NCBI GenBank assembly: GCA_000953695.1
Contig: LN554847.1
Span: 1,305,801 to 1,369,800 of the forward strand
From: Aliivibrio wodanis
GTDB lineage: Bacteria; Pseudomonadota; Gammaproteobacteria; Enterobacterales; Vibrionaceae
DNA: 64,000 nucleotides
Direction of reading: 5' to 3'
The stretch's first letter is position 1, and each line of letters opens with the position of its first letter. This document shows, piece after piece, positions 36,817 through 45,717 of the stretch. A program made the position numbers and the translations under genes. The notes under the pieces were generated by a model. The model did no database searches. It was given only the letters and a program-made list of their open reading frames with translations, and had not been told where the DNA came from.

Positions 36817-39462
36817 TTATTTAACGCTAGTTACTCGGCTAACACGCTCGCCAGTAAATGATGCTGAACGAATTTGAACATCACCTGTTACTTTTGGTTT
36901 GTTCGCATTGTCGTATGCAGCCCATGTTTTACCGCCATCTACAGAGTATTGTAGCGTTACACCTGGGAATGAAATGTTCATGCTTAGTTCGCCGTTTGCA
37001 ATTTCTGCACCTGGGATTGGTAGACGGTAATCAATACCCGCTCTTTCAAGCTTCGCTAATTCACGTTGACCCATAGTGTTGGCAAAGTTTGTCCAATCAG
37101 CAAGCTGTGCTTTCTTGTTCACTAGGTTTGTATCTAGAGAGTATTTAACACCTGCTTTGTATTCATTTTCCCAAGACGCTTCATGCCATGCACGCTCTGC
37201 TGCTGCGATAACACGTGGGAATACCATGTACTCATATTGCTCATCAGTACGTACTGTTTCAGACCAAAGTTGTGCAGATAGACCGTAGAAAGGTTTCTTA
37301 GGCGTTACTGTACCTGCACTTTCAAAGCCGTTACCATCACGATCTACTGATGTTTCCGCATTTTGAGGTAGGTTTTCTGGTGCGAAACCAAACATCTTAC
37401 GTGTATCTGTTGCACGAGTTGCCCAGTAGTAACCACGCTCTTTTGCATCAACTTCGTATGGGAAATCCATGTAAACGTAATCTGGGTTAGAGATAACTAC
37501 GTCGTAACCTTTATCAGCCCACTCGTACGCTGAAGCACCACCGCCCCAGTATAGAGTATCCCAGAAGTTTGCACGTACCGATTCTGTTGCAAATTCAGAA
37601 GCTCCTTTTGAGTGTTTCAGGCCATCTTGCCACGCTTGGAAGTGTGGAATGCCTTTCGCTGCAACAATTTTAGATACTTGCTCAGCAAAATGGCTTGGTA
37701 GATGTTCGAAATCTGCAACTTCACCGCTTGAAATCAGAGACTGACACTGTGGCGATTTTTCAAATGGGAAGTCTTGCTTAGATAGATCTAAGTCTCCTTT
37801 CCATGCAATTTTTTCTTCATCATTAATATCTTGGAAACCAGGATGAAGTTTGATGTTTTTCGCTTCATCACCACCAAAATGCCACGTTGTTAATGGTGTT
37901 CCCGCTGCATTGTGAAGAGCCGACACTTCTGAAATAACCTTATCTACGAATGCAGATGAAGAGTCCAAACATGGGTTAATAAAACTTTGTTTGTTATAGA
38001 ACTGAATAGTTGTTACGTTTGATTCGTCTTTTGGATCCATCAAGCGATACTGATTCGCTTCTTCCATCTTACCTTCAGCAGCAAGACGGGCGTAACGCGC
38101 TTCCATTGACATAACTGCTGCACGTGAGTGAGCTGGCATATCGATTTCTGGAATCACTTCAATGTTACGATTTTTCGCGTACGTTAGTATCTCTAGGTAA
38201 TCTTCTGTTGTGAAGAAACCAGAACCAAAGTTATCTGAATCAGCACCTGAACCTAGTTGAGGCAGTAAACAAGATGTTTCTGACTCATCAAAACAGCGAT
38301 TACCACCGATGTCCGTTAGCTCTGGAAGCCCAGGGATCTCTAAACGCCAACCTTCATCGTCCGTTAGGTGAAGATGTAATTTGTTAAGTTTGTATGCTGC
38401 CATTTGGTCAACGGTCGCAAGAATCGCTTCTTTTGAGTGGAAGTTACGAGCAACATCAACCATTACGCCACGGTATTCAAAACGTGGAGCATCTTCTACG
38501 TTTAGCGTCGGGATTTCTGAACTATCTAGGCTTACTAATGCTAATAGAGATTGAACACCGTAGAACGCACCTGCTTCATCAAAAGCAACAACCGTTGTTT
38601 TACCTTCAGTCACATCTAGTTTGTATGCGCCAGATACGCCATCTTTGAATTGCTTCTTATCTACAGAAACAGACACTGGATATTCACCGGAAGTTTCAAG
38701 ACCTAGAAGTTCAGCACGTTGGTTTAATGCAGCAAGTTGGTCTGTATCAATACCGTTTGCTGTAATAGAGATACCTTTTGCTAAATCAACCGTTTTGTTC
38801 GTTAGCGTTGTTTTTAAAGGTGTTGGAATAATATGAGAAGACGCATCCACTTCAGCTACATCAGCATTTTTCTCAAAACGAGTGTTTGCTGTTGCTGTTA
38901 CGTTATTATCAGCAAGAGTACGTTTTAGTTGAACACCGATGATTTCATCTACGTATTCACCAGTATCTTCAGTATCCAAAGAAATGATATTACGTGCCTC
39001 TGCACCTGGAGCCGTTACGAAGGCACCTGGCATAAAGTCAGTTTCAAATAACTGCCAGTATTCAGCTACCAGTGGAAGAACCACTTCTTCGCCAGCAGCA
39101 AAACCATCAAACTTATCTGTAGGTTCAAGTTTGTGTAAGTCACCCGTTACACGAGTAATCTTAAATTGGTCATTTTCAACATCTAGAATTAAACGAATGC
39201 TGTGGAAATAAATTGTCCAATCAGCTGAATCAACCGCTTCACCTGTGTTAGTGATTGTCATGTTTACTTTGTTACATGATGCCCATTCAGCTTGAAGTTC
39301 TTTACATGCAAGACCGTCATCAGCACCTTGGTTAGTAATAACTGTGTAGTTAACATCTAGGTTTTCAGCCAGTTGGTTAACTGTTGATTGCTCAGAAGAA
39401 GTAGAAGAGCAAGCCGCTAAACTCGCCATAATAATTGTAGAAAGAAGCGTTCTTTTCAACAT
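36817..39462 (-). CDS. chb: Lipoprotein beta-N-acetylhexosaminidase (chitobiase), glycoside hydrolase family 20
   Basis: Releases N-acetylglucosamine from chitobiose and chitin oligomers. Lipobox LAAC puts the lipid on C18. Domains in order: CHB/HEX N-terminal carbohydrate-binding (about 35-190), GH20 N-terminal domain (about 210-325), GH20 barrel (about 328-770) and a C-terminal Ig-like domain. The catalytic pair is D532-E533 in HFGGDEAKN. Its 881 residues match Vibrio chitobiase closely. AGGA lies before the ATG, and a terminator follows. Fits a marine chitin user. As a lipoprotein it is likely periplasmic or outer-membrane attached. Confidence 0.95.
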   Translation of the reverse strand: MLKRTLLSTIIMASLAACSSTSSEQSTVNQLAENLDVNYTVITNQGADDGLACKELQAEWASCNKVNMTITNTGEAVDSADWTIYFHSIRLILDVENDQFKITRVTGDLHKLEPTDKFDGFAAGEEVVLPLVAEYWQLFETDFMPGAFVTAPGAEARNIISLDTEDTGEYVDEIIGVQLKRTLADNNVTATANTRFEKNADVAEVDASSHIIPTPLKTTLTNKTVDLAKGISITANGIDTDQLAALNQRAELLGLETSGEYPVSVSVDKKQFKDGVSGAYKLDVTEGKTTVVAFDEAGAFYGVQSLLALVSLDSSEIPTLNVEDAPRFEYRGVMVDVARNFHSKEAILATVDQMAAYKLNKLHLHLTDDEGWRLEIPGLPELTDIGGNRCFDESETSCLLPQLGSGADSDNFGSGFFTTEDYLEILTYAKNRNIEVIPEIDMPAHSRAAVMSMEARYARLAAEGKMEEANQYRLMDPKDESNVTTIQFYNKQSFINPCLDSSSAFVDKVISEVSALHNAAGTPLTTWHFGGDEAKNIKLHPGFQDINDEEKIAWKGDLDLSKQDFPFEKSPQCQSLISSGEVADFEHLPSHFAEQVSKIVAAKGIPHFQAWQDGLKHSKGASEFATESVRANFWDTLYWGGGASAYEWADKGYDVVISNPDYVYMDFPYEVDAKERGYYWATRATDTRKMFGFAPENLPQNAETSVDRDGNGFESAGTVTPKKPFYGLSAQLWSETVRTDEQYEYMVFPRVIAAAERAWHEASWENEYKAGVKYSLDTNLVNKKAQLADWTNFANTMGQRELAKLERAGIDYRLPIPGAEIANGELSMNISFPGVTLQYSVDGGKTWAAYDNANKPKVTGDVQIRSASFTGERVSRVTSVK

Positions 39463-39979
39463 GATTCCATTCCTAAAAGATAAAGTAATTAAATTTCAAA
39501 TCTGGAATTACAATACAAAAGTTTTTTAGTTTTACAAATTAAGATAAATGCAATTTATGCTTTGAATCACAAATAATTCTATATTTCACGGTATAAATTA
39601 AAATAATGAGAATCACATCAACATATAACCGCACATCATATTATTTAATTTTTAATAATAAGGAAATAATTATGCGACGCACCGCACAATTAGAACCAAG
39701 ACCACAACTAAAGATACAAATAACCGCGAGTGACTTTAAAAGATTTAGCTAATAAAGCACTTAATTCGCAATGAAATAAAGTTTTACAAATATATGAAAA
39801 TAGACGTCATAATACCCAGTATATTTATATTTTCACGGAAATTAATTGCAATCGATACCCCTCTCAATTTTGAAAGAGAAGGATGTAACCTGAACCTATT
39901 AGAGAGACATTAGTCACTAAATTTTTTTTTAAACTCATTATTATTGCCTATTAGAAAATAATAAATGAATAGGTTAACC
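39463..39979. other. Intergenic region between chb and the DUF1097 gene
   Basis: 517 AT-rich bases. It must carry the divergent promoters for chb (minus) and the membrane-protein gene (plus). The only candidate gene is a 26-codon frame at 39672-39752. No strong palindrome or operator was recognised. Confidence 0.5.
39672..39752 (+). CDS. Possible 26-residue basic micropeptide
   Basis: ATG at 39672 has AGGA eight bases upstream and the frame ends at TAA 39750-39752. The product (begins MRRTAQLEPRPQLKIQ) is basic, with no membrane helix and no signal peptide. A good ribosome-binding site is the only support, and frames of this length occur by chance in AT-rich DNA. Confidence 0.25.
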   Translation: MRRTAQLEPRPQLKIQITASDFKRFS

Positions 39980-40459
39980 ATGAGTACATTAATTGCGATT
40001 GCCATTACGACAGGTATTCTTTCTGGTCTTTGGGGTTGGGTGGCTGTTAGTTTAGGCCTATTAAGCTGGGCTGGTTTTCTTGGCTGCACCACTTACTTTG
40101 CTTCACCAACCGATGGAATAAAAGGTATAGGACTAAGTATTGCGACTAATTTAAGTGGAGTGTTCTGGGCGATGGTGATAATTAAATTATCATCAATGGT
40201 AAGCCTAGAAATTATCGGCTATGTTATTACTGCCGTTGTTGCTTTTTTTATGTGTGCTCAGGCAAAAAAATCATGGCTAAGCTTTATTCCCGGTACATTT
40301 ATCGGATCTTGTGCGACTTTTGCTTCAAACGGTAACTGGCAGTTGGTTATTCCATCTCTAATTTTAGGTGTTGTATTTGCTTACGCGATGAAAACATCTG
40401 GTTTATGGTTAAAAGAAAAACTAGAAACAGATAAGTTAGTCGAAGTAAGAAAAAACTAA
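39980..40459 (+). CDS. DUF1097 family inner-membrane protein
   Basis: 159 residues with about five hydrophobic helices; GILSGLWGWVAVSLGLLSWAG and TTYFASPTDGIKGIG are typical of the DUF1097 family (E. coli YcdZ is a member). Function is not established in the family. An upstream ATG at 39965 would add five residues, but AGG sits six bases before the ATG at 39980. Monocistronic with its own terminator. Confidence 0.8.
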   Translation: MSTLIAIAITTGILSGLWGWVAVSLGLLSWAGFLGCTTYFASPTDGIKGIGLSIATNLSGVFWAMVIIKLSSMVSLEIIGYVITAVVAFFMCAQAKKSWLSFIPGTFIGSCATFASNGNWQLVIPSLILGVVFAYAMKTSGLWLKEKLETDKLVEVRKN

Positions 40460-40493
40460 AAAGTACGTTTTAGGACAATACAGACGTCATTCC

Positions 40494-40534
40494 AAAAAAG
40501 CCTCTCACTAATAATATTAGTGAGAGGCTTTTTT
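40494..40534 (+). terminator. Rho-independent terminator after the DUF1097 gene
   Basis: A long stem centred on an AAT loop: GCCTCTCACTAAT (40500-40512) pairs with ATTAGTGAGAGGC (40516-40528), extended by A6/T6 runs that also supply the T tract. Confidence 0.93.
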
Positions 40535-40718
40535 ATACCAACACAACTAACTACTGGAGTTGGTATTATTCATCCTTGAATGCAGTATTGGACTTTCTAG
40601 TGTTGTAAAGTGACGAAATAAATTAAAGCACATTCCATAACGATAGAAACAACAACTGATAAGACAAACACCTAAAAATATTTGAAATAAATAATTATTA
40701 TTTCATAATCTGAAAATA

Positions 40719-40754
40719 CAAAAACGCCGCTTGATATTGCTATCAAGCGGCGTT
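40719..40754 (-). terminator. Terminator of the tRNA operon
   Basis: A perfect 14-bp stem (40723-40736 with 40741-40754) closes a TTGC loop; a T run follows on the minus strand (40720-40724). It lies 8 bases after tRNA-Asn. Confidence 0.93.
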
Positions 40755-40762
40755 CTTAAAGG

Positions 40763-40838
40763 TGGCTCCCTTTGCTGGACTTGAACCAGCGACATACGGA
40801 TTAACAGTCCGGCGTTCTACCAACTGAACTAAAAGGGA
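40763..40838 (-). tRNA. tRNA-Asn (anticodon GTT)
   Basis: A 76-base cloverleaf with encoded CCA. Acceptor TCCCTTT pairs with AAAGGGA, the D loop has AGTTCAGTTGGTAGA, the anticodon stem-loop is CGGACTGTTAATCCG and the T loop is GGTTCAAGTCC. It is very close to E. coli tRNA-Asn. Last gene of a three-tRNA operon. Confidence 0.97.
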
Positions 40839-40868
40839 ACAGATATTGCATCTCATAAAGAGAAAAGA

Positions 40869-40944
<76 letters not shown>

Positions 40945-40991
40945 ACACTATATCTTTTTATCATTAAGCTCAATCAGCTCAATAATTAATG

Positions 40992-41082
40992 TGGTGGAGG
41001 GATAGGGATTTGAACCCTAGAACCGCTATTAACGGTTGCCGGTTTTCAAGACCGGTGCTTTCGACCACTCAGCCATCCCTCC
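40992..41082 (-). tRNA. tRNA-Ser (anticodon TGA)
   Basis: A 91-base class II tRNA with a long variable arm and encoded CCA. Acceptor GGAGGGA/TCCCTCC, anticodon stem-loop CCGGTCTTGAAAACCGG, T loop GGTTCAAATCC. First gene of the operon. Confidence 0.97.
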
Positions 41083-41126
41083 ACGGAACTCTTCTGAAGC
41101 ATCTGCCTCATCAAGTGATGTCGCGC

Positions 41127-41154
41127 ATTATAGAGAAAATGAGATCAGGTGCAA
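41127..41154 (-). promoter_or_regulatory. Sigma-70 promoter of the tRNA operon
   Basis: On the minus strand TTGCAC (41149-41154) and a perfect TATAAT (41127-41132) are 16 bases apart. The -10 box is followed by GCGCG, a GC-rich discriminator like those of stringently controlled stable-RNA promoters. It lies 44 bases before tRNA-Ser. Confidence 0.88.
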
Positions 41155-41240
41155 GTCTTTTTTGAAAATAAATGTTCACTTGCCTAAATATAAAACTAAC
41201 TGATTAAATTTTATCTTTAACGCTCAAATAAACAACAATG

Positions 41241-42140
41241 TTAAACTTTTACTGACTCGATACGATTTCGACCTTTATCTTTTGCTTTATAAAGCTGCTT
41301 ATCTGCCATCTCCAATAAGGTATTTTCATTGCTTTCCTCTGTATTGTTCATTAACGCTGCCCCTATACTAATAGTCACTTTTCCATACGAAGAGTAATCA
41401 TGAGTAATGTTTAAATCATAAATACATTTTCGCAATAGTTCAGCGGTTTGATTCAACTGTTCAAAATCCGTATCAAATTGAATTAAAGTAAATTCTTCAC
41501 CACCGTATCTATACACTCGATCTGTTTTTCTATGTAAAGTGCTCATTAATGCTTTGGCTACTTGGATCAAAACCTCATCCCCAGCTGAATGGCCATAATG
41601 ATCATTATAGTTTTTAAAGTGATCAATATCGAAAATAATGATCCCTAGATTAACCCCACATCTTTGAGCTTCTGACCACTTATTATCTAAATCAGAATCA
41701 AACATACGACGGTTTAAAAGATTTGTTAATCCATCGAGTGAAGCGTATTTTTCTAGTAAATCAGATTTAAGCTTTAACCTTAATTGATTACGTACTCTTT
41801 TTTGCAAAATAACAGTATTAAAGGGCTTAGTAATAAAATCAACAGCTCCTAGATCCAAAGCTCGGATTTCGTCTTCTTCTGAATGATTCATTGTTATAAC
41901 AATAATAGGTATGTTTTTGGTTTTATCATTACTTTTAAGGTGTTCGATAACCTCAAAACCTCCCATAATAGGCATATGAATATCAAGTAAAATTAGATCA
42001 ATACTCTCAAATTGAATCAACTCCAAAGCCTCAACCCCATTACTAGCCAAAATTGTCGTCAATGGTTTTAAATGATGTTGCAAAACTTGACGACTAATTG
42101 GTTCATCTTCAACGATTAACACTTTCTGCTCTACCAGCAT
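41241..42140 (-). CDS. Response regulator with GGDEF output (diguanylate cyclase)
   Basis: 299 residues: receiver domain at about 5-120 with phospho-aspartate in LILLDIHMPIMGG and lysine in DFITKPFNT; GGDEF domain at about 135-299 with an active RYGGEEF motif and DIDHFKNYNDHYGHSAGD. Phosphorylation should stimulate c-di-GMP synthesis. A GTG six bases upstream is the longer start; the ATG at 42140 has better spacing from AAGG. It is divergent from a lone HPt protein gene 190 bases away, which could be its phosphodonor. Confidence 0.92.
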   Translation of the reverse strand: MLVEQKVLIVEDEPISRQVLQHHLKPLTTILASNGVEALELIQFESIDLILLDIHMPIMGGFEVIEHLKSNDKTKNIPIIVITMNHSEEDEIRALDLGAVDFITKPFNTVILQKRVRNQLRLKLKSDLLEKYASLDGLTNLLNRRMFDSDLDNKWSEAQRCGVNLGIIIFDIDHFKNYNDHYGHSAGDEVLIQVAKALMSTLHRKTDRVYRYGGEEFTLIQFDTDFEQLNQTAELLRKCIYDLNITHDYSSYGKVTISIGAALMNNTEESNENTLLEMADKQLYKAKDKGRNRIESVKV

Positions 42141-42329
42141 ATACACTCTGCCTTTTTATCTACACTTAACTAAGTGTCAATACACCCTAACTAGTACACA
42201 ATAGAGAAAGATAGGAAAAATTTGGCTAAAAGTCCAAAAGTAAATACCTCGCAAATCTCAATATTACCTTGGATAATAATTGCTTATATTCTATATTAAA
42301 TATATGTATTGAAAGAATAGGTAAATATT

Positions 42330-42659
42330 GTGATAAACATAGAAATGTTAGAAGAAATATTTGATGGGGATAAAGAGATCACTGAGCAATTGTTTGAGCT
42401 CTATCTTTCAGAAAACTCAACAACTAGCCAGACTCTTTTAAAACAATATAAAACAGAAGACCTATCAGGCTTATTCCATACTGTTCACACCCTTTCTGGT
42501 GCTCTAGGTAACTTATGCGAAGTAGATATATTACCCGCAATTAAAACTATTGAAGCGGCGACTAGAGCAAACACTAAGCCAGAACAATCTATTGTGACTA
42601 CAGTAATTGAGGGGTTAGAACAAATACAAAAACAGATGGAAGAACACTTAGCTCATTAA
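42330..42659 (+). CDS. Stand-alone histidine phosphotransfer (HPt) protein
   Basis: 109 residues, all helical, with the HPt motif TVHTLSGALGNL; H53 is the expected phosphoacceptor, and Ser replaces the usual Lys two positions on (HTLSGA against HxLKGx). HPt proteins carry phosphate between hybrid kinases and response regulators. The GTG start at 42330 is chosen because AGG lies eight bases upstream; the first ATG (42345) has no such signal. The hybrid kinase at 45.7-48.4 kb lacks an HPt domain and could be its source. Confidence 0.8.
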   Translation: MINIEMLEEIFDGDKEITEQLFELYLSENSTTSQTLLKQYKTEDLSGLFHTVHTLSGALGNLCEVDILPAIKTIEAATRANTKPEQSIVTTVIEGLEQIQKQMEEHLAH

Positions 42660-42825
42660 TTTAGTTTATACCTGTACCATTAATCTCTATCGCAGGAAAC
42701 ACGTATTCTTCATGCGTATTTTCTGCTTCTTTTTAAGATTTCTTTCATACATAGTTTATTGTATCTAATTTAACAGTTCAAAACTCTTAGTTAAAATCAA
42801 TCCTAGTAACCAAATGTAGTATCTC

Positions 42826-44427
42826 CTAAGCCACCGAATTTAATTTGTCCCTTTCAATTTGCTTCAAAGACCAGTGAACAATTTCAACAAAACTTTGGGG
42901 CTTGTTAATGACATAACCCTGAATATAATCACAACCTAAGCCTTTGAGTTCAATAAAGAAATCTTCACTTTCAACACCTTCAGCAACCACATTACACCCA
43001 AGACTATGTGCAAGATAAATAGTTGAGGCGACAATCGCATAATCACTATTACCAATAGCCATATTACGGATAAATGATTGGTCTATCTTAATTTGATTAA
43101 ATGAAAGTACTCTGAGTAGAGATAACGAAGAAAAACCCGTACCAAAGTCATCAATACTAATATAAAAGCCTAACTCAGATAGCTTTGATAACATCAAATA
43201 AGCAATATCAATATCTGACATTAATGCACTCTCTGTCACCTCTAGTATCACATCAGATGGTATCAACTTATTACTAGTAACTAACTCAAACAGCTGCTTG
43301 TACAGATCATCATCATGTAAATCTAACGCTGAAATATTAATATGAACTTGTGGATGTAAACCTTCCCTCTTAAACTGAGCAAGGTCACAAGCTACTTGAT
43401 TTACGACCCATTGAGTAATTCTTTTTATGTAATTATTCTCCTCAGCAATACAAATAAACTTATCAGGAGGGATCATACTTCCATCCTTTTGAGGCCAACG
43501 TATCAAAGCCTCATAACCATGAACAGATTTATCAGTGCTATTTACAATTGGTTGATAGAAAAGCTCAAACTCATTATTAGGGATGGCGTAAATTAGTTTA
43601 TTAAGTATCTCCACTTCTTCATGAATTGATTTTGTATAAGTACTGCGGTAAAAATCAATCGGAATACCTAATTTTTTGGCTTTATAACAAGCGATGTCAA
43701 CCCTCTTTATGATCTCACTCGTTGTTTTTATCTCTTCTGAAAAAATCACACAGCCCATAATCGGTTGAAGAAGGTAATGCTTATCTTCCATCAAGATCGG
43801 AGTTGTCACCAACTCATATATCGTATCTGCAAGCTTTTTAATTTCATTTTGGTCAGTAGAGTAACTGACCAAAACCATTTCTGGCCCCTCACAAAACAAC
43901 TCTATATGATTGTTACTCAATGATTTTTTTAACACTAACACAGAGTAAGACACTAATTTCCCAAAGGTTTTACTTGAAGAAGCATCTATGAGCTTTTTAT
44001 GATTATTAATTTTTAGTTTAATAACACTAAATGGAATACCTAATTTTATCTTATTATCAATAATTTTATAATAATTAAAGCTTCTACTAGTATTTAGTAG
44101 TCTAGCTTTTCCATTGTTTTTTTCTTTTCCTGATAATATAGACTTACTACTCAACTTATTTGAGATCCAAAAATTAATGAATAATATTTGAGCTGATACT
44201 GTAAATAAAATGAAAATTATTAGACTTGAAGCTTCACTAATAGAATATGAAAAATAAGCACCTTCAATAGAAAATAAATATAAACAAAATATTAAAAAAA
44301 TATAAATAGATAATATTTTAACCCTTTGTGATTTATAATTCCTAGACATAGTTATAAATTTAAAAGAGTAAGTAAATGTTATTGTATAAAATATTAACAA
44401 TAAGAAAAATATTATTTTCACATCCAT
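42826..44427 (-). CDS. Membrane EAL-domain c-di-GMP phosphodiesterase with degenerate GGDEF
   Basis: 533 residues. Three N-terminal membrane helices (about 3-110), a degenerate GGDEF domain (about 120-280; CEGPEMVLVSY stands where GGDEF should be) and an EAL domain (about 285-533). The EAL active site looks complete: YEALIRW, ININISALDL-type NxS segment, EVTES, DDFGTGFSSL and KIDQSFI. So the enzyme should degrade c-di-GMP, with the GGDEF part regulatory. AGAGG stands eight bases before the ATG at 44427. It lies 37 bases downstream of rpoQ on the same strand and may be co-transcribed. Confidence 0.88.
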   Translation of the reverse strand: MDVKIIFFLLLIFYTITFTYSFKFITMSRNYKSQRVKILSIYIFLIFCLYLFSIEGAYFSYSISEASSLIIFILFTVSAQILFINFWISNKLSSKSILSGKEKNNGKARLLNTSRSFNYYKIIDNKIKLGIPFSVIKLKINNHKKLIDASSSKTFGKLVSYSVLVLKKSLSNNHIELFCEGPEMVLVSYSTDQNEIKKLADTIYELVTTPILMEDKHYLLQPIMGCVIFSEEIKTTSEIIKRVDIACYKAKKLGIPIDFYRSTYTKSIHEEVEILNKLIYAIPNNEFELFYQPIVNSTDKSVHGYEALIRWPQKDGSMIPPDKFICIAEENNYIKRITQWVVNQVACDLAQFKREGLHPQVHINISALDLHDDDLYKQLFELVTSNKLIPSDVILEVTESALMSDIDIAYLMLSKLSELGFYISIDDFGTGFSSLSLLRVLSFNQIKIDQSFIRNMAIGNSDYAIVASTIYLAHSLGCNVVAEGVESEDFFIELKGLGCDYIQGYVINKPQSFVEIVHWSLKQIERDKLNSVA

Positions 44428-44464
44428 ACAGTACACCTCTGATTAAACTAAATATACCCAGACG

Positions 44465-45349
44465 CTAAAAATTTAATACAACATCATCATTTAGCTTATT
44501 TTTTATAAAAATTGAATTTAATTTTATTAGTGTCTCTGACTGTATTTGCCTCACTCTTTCTTTAGAAAGTTGGAGCTCTTTACCTAACTGTTCTAACGTT
44601 TTGATATCACTATCAAATAACCCAAAACGATTAACAATTATTTGTTTTTCTCTACCTTGAAGTAAGTTCAACCATGATGATAGATTATCTTCAAGATTAG
44701 ATTTTGATAATAAATTATCGGGGTTATTTTCTTTTTTATTAACACATGAATCAATAAGTTGTGGAAGGGCATCATCTGAAGAGGCAGAATACCCCATAAA
44801 ACCACCAGAAGATAACCTCATGATTTTATTTACTTTTATAGCATCAACACCGCAATGTTTTGAAATATCACTAATGGAAGGTTCTTTTTTAAGAGATTTT
44901 GATAACTCACGAGATGCTCGCAAGTACGTATTCAACTCTTTTGTGATATGAACTGGAAGGCGTACTGTTCTCGAGTGATTAAATAAAGCACTTTCAATTG
45001 CTTCTTTTATCCACCAAACAGCATAAGTTGAAAATCGATAACCAAGATCAGGGTCAAATTTGTCAATTGCTTTTATTAACCCTAAATTACCTTCTTCGAT
45101 AATATCTAATGGTAATAAATCAGTTTGATTCCTTCCTCGATATTTATTGGCAACTTTAACAACAAGCCTTAAATTAGATTCAATTAAGATATTACGAGAT
45201 AATATATCGCCATCGTGATATTTTCGACTATAAATTAATTCTTCAGAGGCACTAAGAAGTTGATATTTATTTATTTCTTTTAAATATTTAGAATATAGGT
45301 CCCCACCTACATAACTATCACTTTTATCATTTATTTTTACAGAAGCCAT
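44465..45349 (-). CDS. rpoQ: RpoS-like sigma factor RpoQ
   Basis: 294-residue sigma-70 family protein. Region 1.2 starts near residue 17 (DLYSKYLKEINKY), region 2 has LDIIEEGNLGLIKAIDKFD and FSTYAVWWIKEAIESAL, region 3 has RTVRLPVHITKELN, and region 4 ends with LEQLGKELQLSKERVRQIQS. It is shorter than RpoS, lacks an extended N-terminus and diverges in 3 and 4. In V. fischeri and A. salmonicida the quorum-controlled RpoQ lies close to syp, as this gene does, and affects luminescence, motility and biofilm. AAGGA lies before the ATG. A perfect CRP-type site lies 131 bases upstream. Confidence 0.85.
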   Translation of the reverse strand: MASVKINDKSDSYVGGDLYSKYLKEINKYQLLSASEELIYSRKYHDGDILSRNILIESNLRLVVKVANKYRGRNQTDLLPLDIIEEGNLGLIKAIDKFDPDLGYRFSTYAVWWIKEAIESALFNHSRTVRLPVHITKELNTYLRASRELSKSLKKEPSISDISKHCGVDAIKVNKIMRLSSGGFMGYSASSDDALPQLIDSCVNKKENNPDNLLSKSNLEDNLSSWLNLLQGREKQIIVNRFGLFDSDIKTLEQLGKELQLSKERVRQIQSETLIKLNSIFIKNKLNDDVVLNF

Positions 45350-45717
45350 AATAATTCCTTTTATCTAGCAAACTAATTATAAATTTCCGACTGTATATTC
45401 AGCGGTATAAATACACTATGGTATAAAGGTTTGAATCACACAATACAAACCTATTAACTTAATAAATCACGCGCATGTTTTGTGATATTAATCACAAGAA
45501 TAACGCTAATATTCCAAATAATAAGACGTCATTATATTGACACAAATAGGAATTTATAATATGTATTTGTTTTATATAAAAATTTACTTTTTGAGGATTG
45601 TTTTTGTAGTGGTATATGAAAAAATGGACTTTAATTCATATTAACTACTTTTATTGACTAAATATCCTATGCTTTACATATAGGTCAATAATGATGACTT
45701 TTTACAAGGATTGTTTA
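45350..45717. promoter_or_regulatory. Divergent control region between rpoQ and the hybrid kinase gene
   Basis: 368 AT-rich bases with no gene. It contains a perfect CRP-type palindrome (45481-45496) and the palindrome TATTAACTTAATA (45452-45464), which has the AT-rich look of LuxR/LitR sites but is not a clear match. RpoQ is known to be under LitR control in relatives. CCTAT/ATAGG arms flank 45665-45683. Confidence 0.6.
45481..45496. promoter_or_regulatory. Perfect CRP-type site
   Basis: TGTGATATTAATCACA matches TGTGA-N6-TCACA at all ten conserved positions. It lies 132 bases before the rpoQ start and 221 before the kinase start. Confidence 0.75.

Noticed and set aside
44465-45349. Main stationary-phase sigma factor RpoS
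   Set aside because: The protein is shorter and diverged, and it lies beside syp, where RpoQ is found in relatives; RpoS normally follows nlpD.
45537-45560. TTGACA and TATAAT boxes before the hybrid kinase gene
   Set aside because: The boxes are only 12 bases apart, too close for a sigma-70 promoter.
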